From assembly GCA_016235455.1 (NCBI GenBank), contig JACRKZ010000135.1, forward strand, positions 1-44,944: a DNA stretch of 44,944 bases, given 5' to 3'. Positions 1 to 7,211 of this stretch are shown in pieces. The notes below the pieces were generated by a model. It did no database searches. It saw only the letters and a list, made by a program, of their open reading frames with translations, and was not told the origin of the DNA. Position 1 is the stretch's first letter, and each line of letters begins with the position of its first letter. Source of the stretch: Armatimonadota bacterium (lineage in GTDB: Bacteria; Armatimonadota; UBA10988). The translations under genes and the position numbers were made by a program.

Positions 1-563
1 CCGACGGCTCGGCCTGGCAGCGCGACGATGCCGGCCTGACCGGGCCGGTCTCCGCGCTGGCCTGGTCGGACGGCCTGCTGGCCATCACCGACGGTGCCAA
101 GGGCCAGCCGGGCGGCGTCTGGAAGCGCGCGCCAGCCGGTTGGCAGCGGCTCGACCAGACGCCGTTCGCCGCCTCGCTGCGCGGCCTGGCGACAGCGCCC
201 GGCGACCCCCGTCGGCTGTATGTGGCCGCACGCGACGAGTACATCGCGCCCACCTTCTGGCCCGGCGGGCTGTATGGCTCGACCGACGGCGGTGCGAGCT
301 GGAAACGCCTGTTCACCGACCGCTTCGTCGCCTGCGTGGCGGTCGACCCGCGCGACTCACAGCATGTGGTGGTGGGCACCAACGACCATCCGTACCACGA
401 TGAGCCCCTGGGCCGTGGCGTGCACGAGAGCCGCGACGGCGGGGCGACCTGGCACGATATCACCGACAACCTGGCCCTGCCGAACATCGCCTGCCTGGCA
501 TTCGACGCCAAAGGGCGGATGCTGGCGGGCACGGGTGGGTGCAGTTTGTGGTGGCGCAACTGA
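1..563 (+). CDS. BNR/sialidase-type beta-propeller protein, C-terminal part
   Basis: The frame is open from base 3 to the TGA at 561-563, so the 5' end lies outside the window. The visible 186 residues contain at least two BNR (Asp-box) repeats, seen as GSTDGGASWKRL and ESRDGGATWHDI. The repeats are separated by strands of the form VAVDPRDSQHVVVGT, which is typical of photosystem-II-stability-like or sialidase-like propellers. Asp-box propellers in this setting are usually secreted and bind or cleave glycans, but the catalytic residues of a true sialidase cannot be checked in this fragment. The protein ends with a short GTGGCSLWWRN tail and no membrane anchor. The heptamer repeat region starts right after the stop codon. 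Confidence 0.8.
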   Translation, partial: DGSAWQRDDAGLTGPVSALAWSDGLLAITDGAKGQPGGVWKRAPAGWQRLDQTPFAASLRGLATAPGDPRRLYVAARDEYIAPTFWPGGLYGSTDGGASWKRLFTDRFVACVAVDPRDSQHVVVGTNDHPYHDEPLGRGVHESRDGGATWHDITDNLALPNIACLAFDAKGRMLAGTGGCSLWWRN

Positions 564-564
564 G

Positions 565-667
565 GGACGAGGGACGTAGGACGTGGGCAACAGGCATGAC
601 CGCCTTGTGTGCCCGGGCGCGCATTCCCACGTCTCACGCCCCACGCCCCACGCCCCACGCCGCACGT
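565..667. repeat. Inverted arrays of a 7-bp tandem repeat
   Basis: Three GGACGNN heptamers (565-571, 572-578, 579-585) are followed about 40 bases later by four CACGCCC-type heptamers in the opposite sense (635-641, 642-648, 649-655, 656-662), then a partial copy. GACGTGGG (580-587) is the exact reverse complement of CCCACGTC (626-633), so the two arrays can fold into a hairpin. The block fills the start of the 234-base gap before the GH16 gene. It resembles the short tandemly repeated heptamers known from cyanobacteria and other large genomes. It could also act as a terminator for the upstream gene. No open frame is plausible here. Confidence 0.7.
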
Positions 668-797
668 CGCCACGGCGTGACTCGCCCGCATTGACCGTTG
701 CAGCCTTGACCCCGCGAGTCCGTCGGCATAGACTCCGAGCCGCCTGCCCGTACTGAGATGGCCCATCGTCAGCGCCGGCACGGCCGGAGTTCCGTTG

Positions 798-2735
798 ATG
801 GCGCGAGTTCGACTACCCCTGTGCGCGCTGCTGCTGGCCCTATGCGCCGGCCTGGCGCAGACCGCCGATGCCGGCAAGACGCTGACTCTGCTCGACCCCA
901 AGGCTCTGCCGCTGGACCGGCTCAAGCCCTCGTCAGACGAGGTGACCGTGGCCGCCAGCGCCGACGCCGCGGCGCCCGGGCTGATCATCAACGCCGCCGT
1001 GGGCAAGGACTCCTGGCCGGGCGTGAGCCTCAAGCCCGAGGGCAAGGTCTTCGACCTGTCCGCCTACGGCCATCTCGAGGCCAAGGTGGCCAACCTGGGC
1101 ACCAAGAACACGGTCATCGCGCTGCGCGTCGACAACGAAGGCGACTGGCAGGCCAACCCCTGGAGTTGCGAGCAGGCCTGGCTCAAGCCAGGCGAATCGG
1201 CGGTCATCAAGGTCATCTTCGGTCATTCGTATGGTCAGAAGGCCACCTACCCGATCAGGACCAACGCCGTCAACAACATCCTGATGTTCAGCCAGAAGAC
1301 CGACGCGCCGCAGGTGCTGCGGGTGGAGTACATCATCGCCGCCGGGCCCGCGGGCGAGAAGCCGCCGGTCGACCCCAAGTCGCTGCGCACGGAGCCGGTC
1401 AAGGGCTTCCTGTTCGGTGGCGGGGTGGGCCTCGACCCGGCCAAGCAGCTCGAACTCAAGGGCGGCGCCACGGCCAAGGTCGACAAGGCTGGCCTGGCCA
1501 TTGCGCTGCCGGCGGCCAAGGGCGAGCAGTGGGTGGCCATCAAACCCGAGCTGTACCGCTGGGACCTGCGCCGCGCCTGCGAAGTGCGGGTGGTCGTCCT
1601 GAACAGCGGCACGAAGCCGCTCACGCCGAGCGCGCAGGTGTTCAGTGATCCCGGCCCGACCGACCCCGCGGTAGCCGCGAAGCCCCTGGCGCCGGGTGCG
1701 CAGACCGATCTGGTCATCCCGTTCATGCCGGCGGTGCCGGTTAAGATCAAGCCGATCGCCGCCGACGGCAAGGCGCCCGGACTGGAGCCCAACACCGGCA
1801 CGCGGTTCATCAGCGATGCCGCCAGCGCCGTGCGCATCAGCGCCACGCATGAGGGTGACGCCGCGCTGACGGTGGTGTCGGTCAAGGCTCTGGCCACGCC
1901 GATGGCGCTGCCCGCCTGGGTGGGCACGCGCCCGCCGGTGGCCGGCGACTGGGTGCCGACGCTAAACGACAACTTCGATGGCACCGCCATCAACGCCAAG
2001 ACCTGGAACATCTACGGCCCGAACTACTGGGACAAGGTGAGCCACTGGAGCAAGGACAATCTGATCGTGAAGGACGGCCTGGTGCGGTTGCGCCAGACCA
2101 GGCAGACCGGGCACCACAACGACGACCCGAAGGAGAAGGAGTCGCCGTATGCTGGCGGCTACCTCGACACCTATGGCAAGTGGGTGCAGCGCTACGGCTA
2201 CTTCGAGGCGCGCCTCAAGGCACCCACGGCGCCGGGCATGTGGCCGGCGGTGTGGATGATGCCCGACCGCGGCGCCAATGTCGGCGAGCAGTGGCAGCGG
2301 GCCGACACGGGCAACGGCGGCATGGAGTTCGATATCTGGGAGCACCTGACGCGCTGGGGACCGTACCGCTACAACATCGCCATGCACTGGGATGGCTATG
2401 GCGACAAGCACAAGTCCTCGGGCAGCCCGGTGGTCTACGTGGCGCCGGACAAGGACGGCTTCATCGCCGCGGGCCTGTTGTGGCTGCCGGGCCAGGCCGT
2501 CTACTATGCGAACGGCGTGGAAGTGCTGCGCTGGGAAGACCCGCGCGTGAGCAGCGTGCCCGAGAACTTCATCATCGACATGGTGCATGGCGGCTGGGAC
2601 AACAACAGCGTCGACGACAAGCAGCTGCCATGCGATTTCCCGCTGGACTACATCCGTGTCTGGCAGCGTCGCGATCTGGCCTCGGCGGTGGACGGCTACC
2701 AGCCGCAGCCCAAGCCCGCGCCCAAGGCCCCGTAG
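798..2735 (+). CDS. Secreted GH16-family glycoside hydrolase
   Basis: A 645-residue exported enzyme that probably hydrolyses beta-1,3- or beta-1,4-linked galactans or glucans. The ATG at 798 is preferred to the TTG at 795 because GGAG lies 8 bases upstream. Residues 1-25 form a signal peptide ending in an A-D-A motif. Residues about 30-370 are beta-rich, carbohydrate-binding-like domains. The GH16 domain runs from about 385 (LNDNFDGTAINAKTWN) to about 630 (PLDYIRVWQR). It carries the catalytic ExDxxE signature as MEFDIWEHL, with nucleophile E510, D512 and acid/base E515. The W-P-A-V-W-M-M-P loop before it and the MHWDGYG segment after it resemble agarase/porphyranase-type GH16 members, so a red-algal or related galactan is a possible substrate. 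A strong hairpin follows the stop codon. Confidence 0.9.
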   Translation: MARVRLPLCALLLALCAGLAQTADAGKTLTLLDPKALPLDRLKPSSDEVTVAASADAAAPGLIINAAVGKDSWPGVSLKPEGKVFDLSAYGHLEAKVANLGTKNTVIALRVDNEGDWQANPWSCEQAWLKPGESAVIKVIFGHSYGQKATYPIRTNAVNNILMFSQKTDAPQVLRVEYIIAAGPAGEKPPVDPKSLRTEPVKGFLFGGGVGLDPAKQLELKGGATAKVDKAGLAIALPAAKGEQWVAIKPELYRWDLRRACEVRVVVLNSGTKPLTPSAQVFSDPGPTDPAVAAKPLAPGAQTDLVIPFMPAVPVKIKPIAADGKAPGLEPNTGTRFISDAASAVRISATHEGDAALTVVSVKALATPMALPAWVGTRPPVAGDWVPTLNDNFDGTAINAKTWNIYGPNYWDKVSHWSKDNLIVKDGLVRLRQTRQTGHHNDDPKEKESPYAGGYLDTYGKWVQRYGYFEARLKAPTAPGMWPAVWMMPDRGANVGEQWQRADTGNGGMEFDIWEHLTRWGPYRYNIAMHWDGYGDKHKSSGSPVVYVAPDKDGFIAAGLLWLPGQAVYYANGVEVLRWEDPRVSSVPENFIIDMVHGGWDNNSVDDKQLPCDFPLDYIRVWQRRDLASAVDGYQPQPKPAPKAP

Positions 2736-2742
2736 CCTGGCG

Positions 2743-2782
2743 AGCCGAGGAGGTCCGACGGCGCGACCGGACCTCCTCGGCT
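2743..2782 (+). terminator. Strong hairpin after the GH16 gene
   Basis: GCCGAGGAGGTCCG (2744-2757) and CGGACCTCCTCGGC (2768-2781) form a perfect 14-bp stem with a 10-base loop, extended by an A-T pair. Only a weak T-rich stretch (TTCT) follows, so termination may be Rho-assisted. The element separates the GH16 transcript from the next gene, whose -10-like box starts 6 bases beyond the stem. Confidence 0.75.
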
Positions 2783-2784
2783 TC

Positions 2785-2793
2785 TGCTACAAT
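2785..2793 (+). promoter_or_regulatory. Extended -10 box (TGCTACAAT) for the LamG protein gene
   Basis: TG-C-TACAAT matches an extended -10 element. The hexamer (2788-2793) ends 22 bases before the ATG at 2816, which would give a leader of about 16 bases containing the GGAG at 2805-2808. No TTGACA-like -35 is visible because the terminator stem occupies that position. The same TACAAT box occurs before the RNase D and Fur-family genes. Confidence 0.45.
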
Positions 2794-2815
2794 CCGGCCA
2801 CGCCGGAGTCGTGCC

Positions 2816-5800
2816 ATGCTCACGCTGTTGCTCCATCTGCTCCTCGCCGCGCCCCAAGGCGGCCCGCTGGTCACGCTGGCCGTGCCGCTCGATACCAGCA
2901 TCGACGCCGTCACCAGCGCCGGCATCGCCACCGGCACCGCCCACCACGACCCCGTCGGTGGAGCGGCTTGGGCCCTGCGCGGCGGACGCGACGTGCTTGG
3001 CTGGTCGGCGCGCGGCAACGTCGGCAAAGCGCGCGGCACGCTCTCCCTGCGGCTCAAGCCCGCCTGGTCAGCGGACGACGTCACCTGGCGCGCCATCGTC
3101 TGTGACGACCGGCCCATGGACCCCAAGACCGAGAACGGGTTCCGGCTGTGGAAGTACGAGCGCAGTATCCGATTCGACCTGCGTTCACCCGAGGATCGCT
3201 ACGTGACCTTCCCCGCCGACGCACTGACGCCCGGCGCATGGCATCAGATCACGGTCACCTGGGACGCCGAGGTGGGCACGCGAGTCTACCTGGACGGCCG
3301 CAAGCGCGGCAGCGCCGACTACCAGTTCACACCCACGGAGTCGCGTTGGCTGTTCCTGGGCGGGCCCGACTGGCAGCCGGCACTGGGCGACTACCGCGAT
3401 CTGGTGGTCTTCGACCGCATGTTGAGCGACGAGCAGGTGGCCCAGCTCGCCACCGGCACGCTGACGCGCACGCCGGCGCCCCGGGCAGCCGTGGTCCCGC
3501 CGCCACCCGCACCCACCGTCGACACGACGCCGGCCAAGCCGGTCTTCCACGCCAGCCTGATCGGCGATCTGCAGGCCGACCTGGCCGCCAACGGCGCCGC
3601 GCCGAGGCGTACGGACAAGGTGACCTTCGTCGACTCGCCGTTCGGCAAGGCTGCCCACTTCGGCCCCGGCGCGGTGCTCGAGTACCCCGGCGGCGCCAAC
3701 CTGCCGCACGACCGCGGCGCGATCAGCGTGTGGGTCCGGCCTGACTGGTCGACCGCCGACGCGCCAGCCGACCGTTACTTCGTGCGCGAGCCGGAGCCCG
3801 AGGCGGTCGGCGGCGATGCACGCTGGATGTGGTTCTGGAGCAACAGCCGGCAACTCCGCTTTGACGTGCGCGACCCGGCCGACGCGAACATCAGCGCCAG
3901 CGCCGACGCCTGGGAGGCCGGCAGTTGGCACCACCTGGTGCTCTCGTGGGATGTCACGCGCGGTGAGCATGAGGCCTTTGTCGACGGCCGCTCCATGCGC
4001 CCCATGTCCGACGCGGGCAACCTGTTCGGCGAGGGTCGCGGCTGGACACCCAAGCCTCGGCCGTTCTTCTGGGTTGGCAGCTGGGGCGGCAATGCGCCAG
4101 CCATGGCCGCCATGGCCGACCTGACCATCTACGACCGGGCACTGCGGCCGGCCGACGTGGCCGCGGCCTATGCGCGGCTGGCGCCGGTGGTCGCGGCGAC
4201 GGCGCAGCCCTACTTCGCGCCCGGCACACGCGCGCTGGTCGTGCAGGTGACCAACGGCTCGGCCGCGCCGGTGCGCGACCTGCGGGCCCGCATCGCCCAC
4301 GACGGCCGCGCCGACGAGGTAGCGCTGGCCGGTGTGACTCTGGCGGCGGGCGAGACGCGCACCGTGACCGTGCCGCTGCGCGAGTCGCAGCCGGGCGCGT
4401 ACCTGGTCAGCGTGGCCCCGGCCGATCGCGTGCCGGGCCCGTCGGCCTTCTGCTACCTGCGCGAGACGCCGCCGCCGGTGGTCACGACGGCACCCGGCGA
4501 GAAACTGGTGCAGAGCATTGACTTGACCGCGGCGCTGGGCGACGAGTTGCTCGCCGATGACGGCGCGAGCCGCGTCGTGGAGTCGGCCGCCGGCCGCTAC
4601 CGCGAGGCGGGCACCAAGCGCGGCAGCCGTTTCGCCGTGCGGCTCCGGCTGGCCAACCTGGGCGCCTGGCACCGGCTGGAATGGGTCTGGCCCGACGACA
4701 GGCCGCGCACCGTCGATGTCATCCTCAACCGCAGCCAATACGACGTGGCCACGGGCACGCTGTCGGGCGACGAGTACCCGACCACCGGCGCCATGCGCAC
4801 ACAGTCGGCCTACTTCTGGCCGCGCGCAGCGGACGACGCGGCGGTGTTCATGACCGCCGAGGCTGGCCGGCCAGCGGCGGTCGCCAGCCTGAAAGTCTAC
4901 GAGCTGAGCGGCCCGCCGGCGGCGCTGCAGGCGCCCAAGCCGCGCTTCCGCGGGGCTGAGCCGCGGCGCGTGGGACTGTACTACGAAGACCCCGTGCTGC
5001 ACATGAACCTGGGCGGCGAACCGTCCTTCCCCAGCTTCGCGGCCGTGGCGGACCGGCTGGTCGCCTACATGGAGGCCACGGGGCTCAACACGCTGTACTA
5101 CCCCGCGGTCTGGTACCACGGGCCGCTCTTCCCCACGGCCAGCCAGGGGCCCGGAACGCACTCGGGCCGGCCGCATCCCCAAGACTTCCTGCGCTACCTG
5201 CTGTCGCGCTTCGAGGGTCGCGGACTGAAGCTGCTGGTCACCTTCAACGTCCACGACGTGCCCAGCCTGGCCGGCGCCGAGAGCAACGAGGACCGCGTGC
5301 GGGCCGGCGCGGCCACGCCGGTCACCGTGCAATGGAACGCCGGGCTGAAGACCACCGGCTGGCATGGCACGGCCAGCAACTACAACCCGCTCGACCCGCA
5401 GGTGCACGGCGCGCTGCGCGGGCTGGTCACCGAACTGGCCAGCCGCTACGCCGACAGCCCCGCGTTCGGCGGGCTCTGCCTGCACTTGCCGGTCCATTCG
5501 CTGTTGTGGTTCGGCTCGCTCGAGACCGGCTACAACGACATCAACCTGCGCGGCTTCGAGCGCGACACGGGTCTCTCGCTGGGCCTTGACCCGAAGGACC
5601 CGTTCCGCGCCAACCGCGCCTATCGCCAGCTCACCGGCCGCTACCGCGACCGCTGGATCGCCTGGCGCACCCAGCGTATCGCCGCGCAGTGGGGCGAGTA
5701 TGCTGGCATCCTGCGCGCCGCGCGGCGCGATCTGAGCCTGTCGGTCAACCCCTATAGCTCCATCGACAAGACCGACTTCCCGCCTGACACGCCGCCCGAG

Positions 5801-6742
5801 CAGGTGGACTACATCGCCGAGATGCGTGAGTACGGCGCCGACCCGGCCCTGCTGGCGCGCATCCCGGGCCTGCGGCTGATGTACACGCTGTCGCCCAACC
5901 TCTACCGCTGGGAACGCGCGCACGGCAACACGCGACCCGAGTCGCGCGTCTACCGCGACTTCGGCTTCAGCCCGTCGGTCTACGAGCCATTCGCCCGGCT
6001 CGGCGTGCCCTATGGCATCCAACTCCACGACAAGTACTGGGAAGACGACATCGGCCGCGAGAGCCTGCCGGGCCTGCGCGCCTGGGGCCAACCCGAGCTG
6101 GGCTGGCGAGTCTCGACACCGGTGCCGCCGGCGCCGTATGCGCTGGAGAACTACGCCGCGGCGCTGGGCAATGCCGATGTCACCACGCTGACCAAAGGCG
6201 GCTTCGTCATCGGCACGGTGGGCATCGAGCCACAGCTCGCGCCGTGGGCCGTGGCCTTCGCGCAGTTGCCGGCGGCGCCATTTGCCGAGGTGCCGGGCCT
6301 GGCCGACCCCGTGCGCGTGCGCTCCTGCCGCCGCGCCGATGGCGAATGGGCCTATGCCCAGAACCGCCTGGCCGTGCCGCTGGAACTGGTGCTGAGCGTG
6401 GCGGGCCAGGGCAAGCTGACCGACCTGGTGACCGGCACCGAGCTGCCCGTCGCTGACGGCCGCGCGACGATCAAGCTGCCAGCCTACGGGTTGGTGGCGC
6501 TGTGGTCGCCGGCTGGCGGCCTGCGCGTCACCGGTGGCGCCGTGCGCGGCACCGGGCCGGTGCGCGAGTCGTTGGCCGGGCGCCTGACGGCCCTGTCAGC
6601 CAGACTGCCCGCCGCGCCGGAGGCCCAGCGCGCCGTCGCCGCGCCGCGCCTGGCGCTGGCACAGAAGCTGGTGAGTGACGGTCGCTTGGCGCGCGCGCTG
6701 GAGGTACTCGGCGAGCCATGGGAGGCGCGGCTGGCCCAGTAG
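2816..6742 (+). CDS. Secreted protein with two LamG-like domains and a probable TIM-barrel hydrolase domain
   Basis: A 1308-residue protein. The frame is open further upstream into the GH16 gene, but the ATG at 2816 has GGAG 7 bases before it and begins a hydrophobic export signal (MLTLLLHLLLAAPQ). Two LamG/concanavalin-like domains occupy about 10-215 and 242-458; each has the WHQITVTWD or WHHLVLSWD strand and a YLDGRK or FVDGRS turn. An Ig/CARDB-like domain (about 465-545) and another beta domain (about 560-700) follow. From about 718 (RVGLYYEDPVLHMNLGG) to about 1190 the sequence looks like a (beta/alpha)8 barrel, with GLNTLYYPAVWYHG, KLLVTFNVHD and FGGLCLHLPVHS strands, resembling GH10-like or unclassified glycosidase barrels. 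The catalytic acids cannot be assigned with certainty. The substrate is unknown, and the neighbouring GH16 and lyase genes suggest polysaccharide breakdown. Confidence 0.85.
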   Translation: MLTLLLHLLLAAPQGGPLVTLAVPLDTSIDAVTSAGIATGTAHHDPVGGAAWALRGGRDVLGWSARGNVGKARGTLSLRLKPAWSADDVTWRAIVCDDRPMDPKTENGFRLWKYERSIRFDLRSPEDRYVTFPADALTPGAWHQITVTWDAEVGTRVYLDGRKRGSADYQFTPTESRWLFLGGPDWQPALGDYRDLVVFDRMLSDEQVAQLATGTLTRTPAPRAAVVPPPPAPTVDTTPAKPVFHASLIGDLQADLAANGAAPRRTDKVTFVDSPFGKAAHFGPGAVLEYPGGANLPHDRGAISVWVRPDWSTADAPADRYFVREPEPEAVGGDARWMWFWSNSRQLRFDVRDPADANISASADAWEAGSWHHLVLSWDVTRGEHEAFVDGRSMRPMSDAGNLFGEGRGWTPKPRPFFWVGSWGGNAPAMAAMADLTIYDRALRPADVAAAYARLAPVVAATAQPYFAPGTRALVVQVTNGSAAPVRDLRARIAHDGRADEVALAGVTLAAGETRTVTVPLRESQPGAYLVSVAPADRVPGPSAFCYLRETPPPVVTTAPGEKLVQSIDLTAALGDELLADDGASRVVESAAGRYREAGTKRGSRFAVRLRLANLGAWHRLEWVWPDDRPRTVDVILNRSQYDVATGTLSGDEYPTTGAMRTQSAYFWPRAADDAAVFMTAEAGRPAAVASLKVYELSGPPAALQAPKPRFRGAEPRRVGLYYEDPVLHMNLGGEPSFPSFAAVADRLVAYMEATGLNTLYYPAVWYHGPLFPTASQGPGTHSGRPHPQDFLRYLLSRFEGRGLKLLVTFNVHDVPSLAGAESNEDRVRAGAATPVTVQWNAGLKTTGWHGTASNYNPLDPQVHGALRGLVTELASRYADSPAFGGLCLHLPVHSLLWFGSLETGYNDINLRGFERDTGLSLGLDPKDPFRANRAYRQLTGRYRDRWIAWRTQRIAAQWGEYAGILRAARRDLSLSVNPYSSIDKTDFPPDTPPEQVDYIAEMREYGADPALLARIPGLRLMYTLSPNLYRWERAHGNTRPESRVYRDFGFSPSVYEPFARLGVPYGIQLHDKYWEDDIGRESLPGLRAWGQPELGWRVSTPVPPAPYALENYAAALGNADVTTLTKGGFVIGTVGIEPQLAPWAVAFAQLPAAPFAEVPGLADPVRVRSCRRADGEWAYAQNRLAVPLELVLSVAGQGKLTDLVTGTELPVADGRATIKLPAYGLVALWSPAGGLRVTGGAVRGTGPVRESLAGRLTALSARLPAAPEAQRAVAAPRLALAQKLVSDGRLARALEVLGEPWEARLAQ

Positions 6743-6839
6743 GCCCCCTGCTGGGCGGCGGCGCTGGCATGCGTAGCACGCCACACCGGCCCACCTTGCC
6801 CGATACTCGTAACATTCGCCAACTCAAAAAGAATCTCAG

Positions 6840-6868
6840 TTGCATTGACGCCCTGAACAGACTACATT
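6840..6868 (+). promoter_or_regulatory. Putative sigma-70 promoter of the DUF2278/MBL unit
   Basis: TTGCAT (6840-6845), a 17-base spacer and TACATT (6863-6868) lie in an unusually AT-rich stretch (about 6800-6880) for this GC-rich window. The predicted start of transcription near 6875 gives a leader of about 44 bases before the ATG at 6919, ending in AGGGAGG. A small AAGGCC/GGCCTT hairpin lies in the leader at about 6881-6897. Confidence 0.5.
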
Positions 6869-6918
6869 CCTAGAAGAATGGAAGGCCGGCAGGCCTTGTC
6901 TACGCCAGGGAGGATCAC

Positions 6919-7179
6919 ATGCCACTCAAAGACTACGGCGTCCTTAAGGGCCGCCCGATCGCCTGCCGACGGGCCGTGAAGACCAATCCGCACTACCAAG
7001 TGCACATGGTGGATGACCAGGTGGACTACCGACTGGCCATCAATGCCATGCCCCAGCTATCGCCACCCGAGGTCGAGTTCGTGGTCGAGGGGACGTTCGA
7101 GCGCCCGATCCGCGACGCCGGCAGGCTCAAGGTGGACGGCGTTGCCTTCACAGCCGAGCAGGCCGCTCGTGAGGGCTGA
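6919..7179 (+). CDS. Short DUF2278 (YukJ-like) N-terminal domain protein
   Basis: An 86-residue protein with a strong AGGGAGG ribosome site 5 bases before its ATG. It opens with MPLKDYGVLKGRPI and continues through NPHYQVHMVDDQVDYRLAIN and QLSPPEVEFVVE, which matches the start of the DUF2278/YukJ family. Members I recall are about 200-230 residues, so this covers roughly the first third. No continuation is visible in another frame: the stop is followed 21 bases later by the ribosome site of the next gene. It is either a natural stand-alone form or a truncated gene. It has no signal peptide and no membrane segment. The function of DUF2278 is unknown. It is very probably co-transcribed with the metallo-beta-lactamase-fold gene that starts 32 bases downstream. 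Confidence 0.75.
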   Translation: MPLKDYGVLKGRPIACRRAVKTNPHYQVHMVDDQVDYRLAINAMPQLSPPEVEFVVEGTFERPIRDAGRLKVDGVAFTAEQAAREG

Positions 7180-7211
7180 AGTGTCGTGTTCTGACCACCA
7201 AGGAGGCAACC

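Noticed and set aside
565..667. Short repeats as a CRISPR array
   Set aside because: The period is 7 bases with no spacers, and no cas genes are nearby.
2180..2815. N-terminal extension of the LamG-barrel protein into the GH16 gene
   Set aside because: The extension overlaps GH16 coding in another frame and crosses a strong hairpin. The ATG at 2816 has a ribosome site and signal peptide.
3185..6091. 968-codon open frame antisense to the LamG-barrel gene
   Set aside because: Arg/Gly/Ala-rich mirror of a GC-rich coding sequence; no ribosome site or recognisable domain, while the plus strand is clearly coding.
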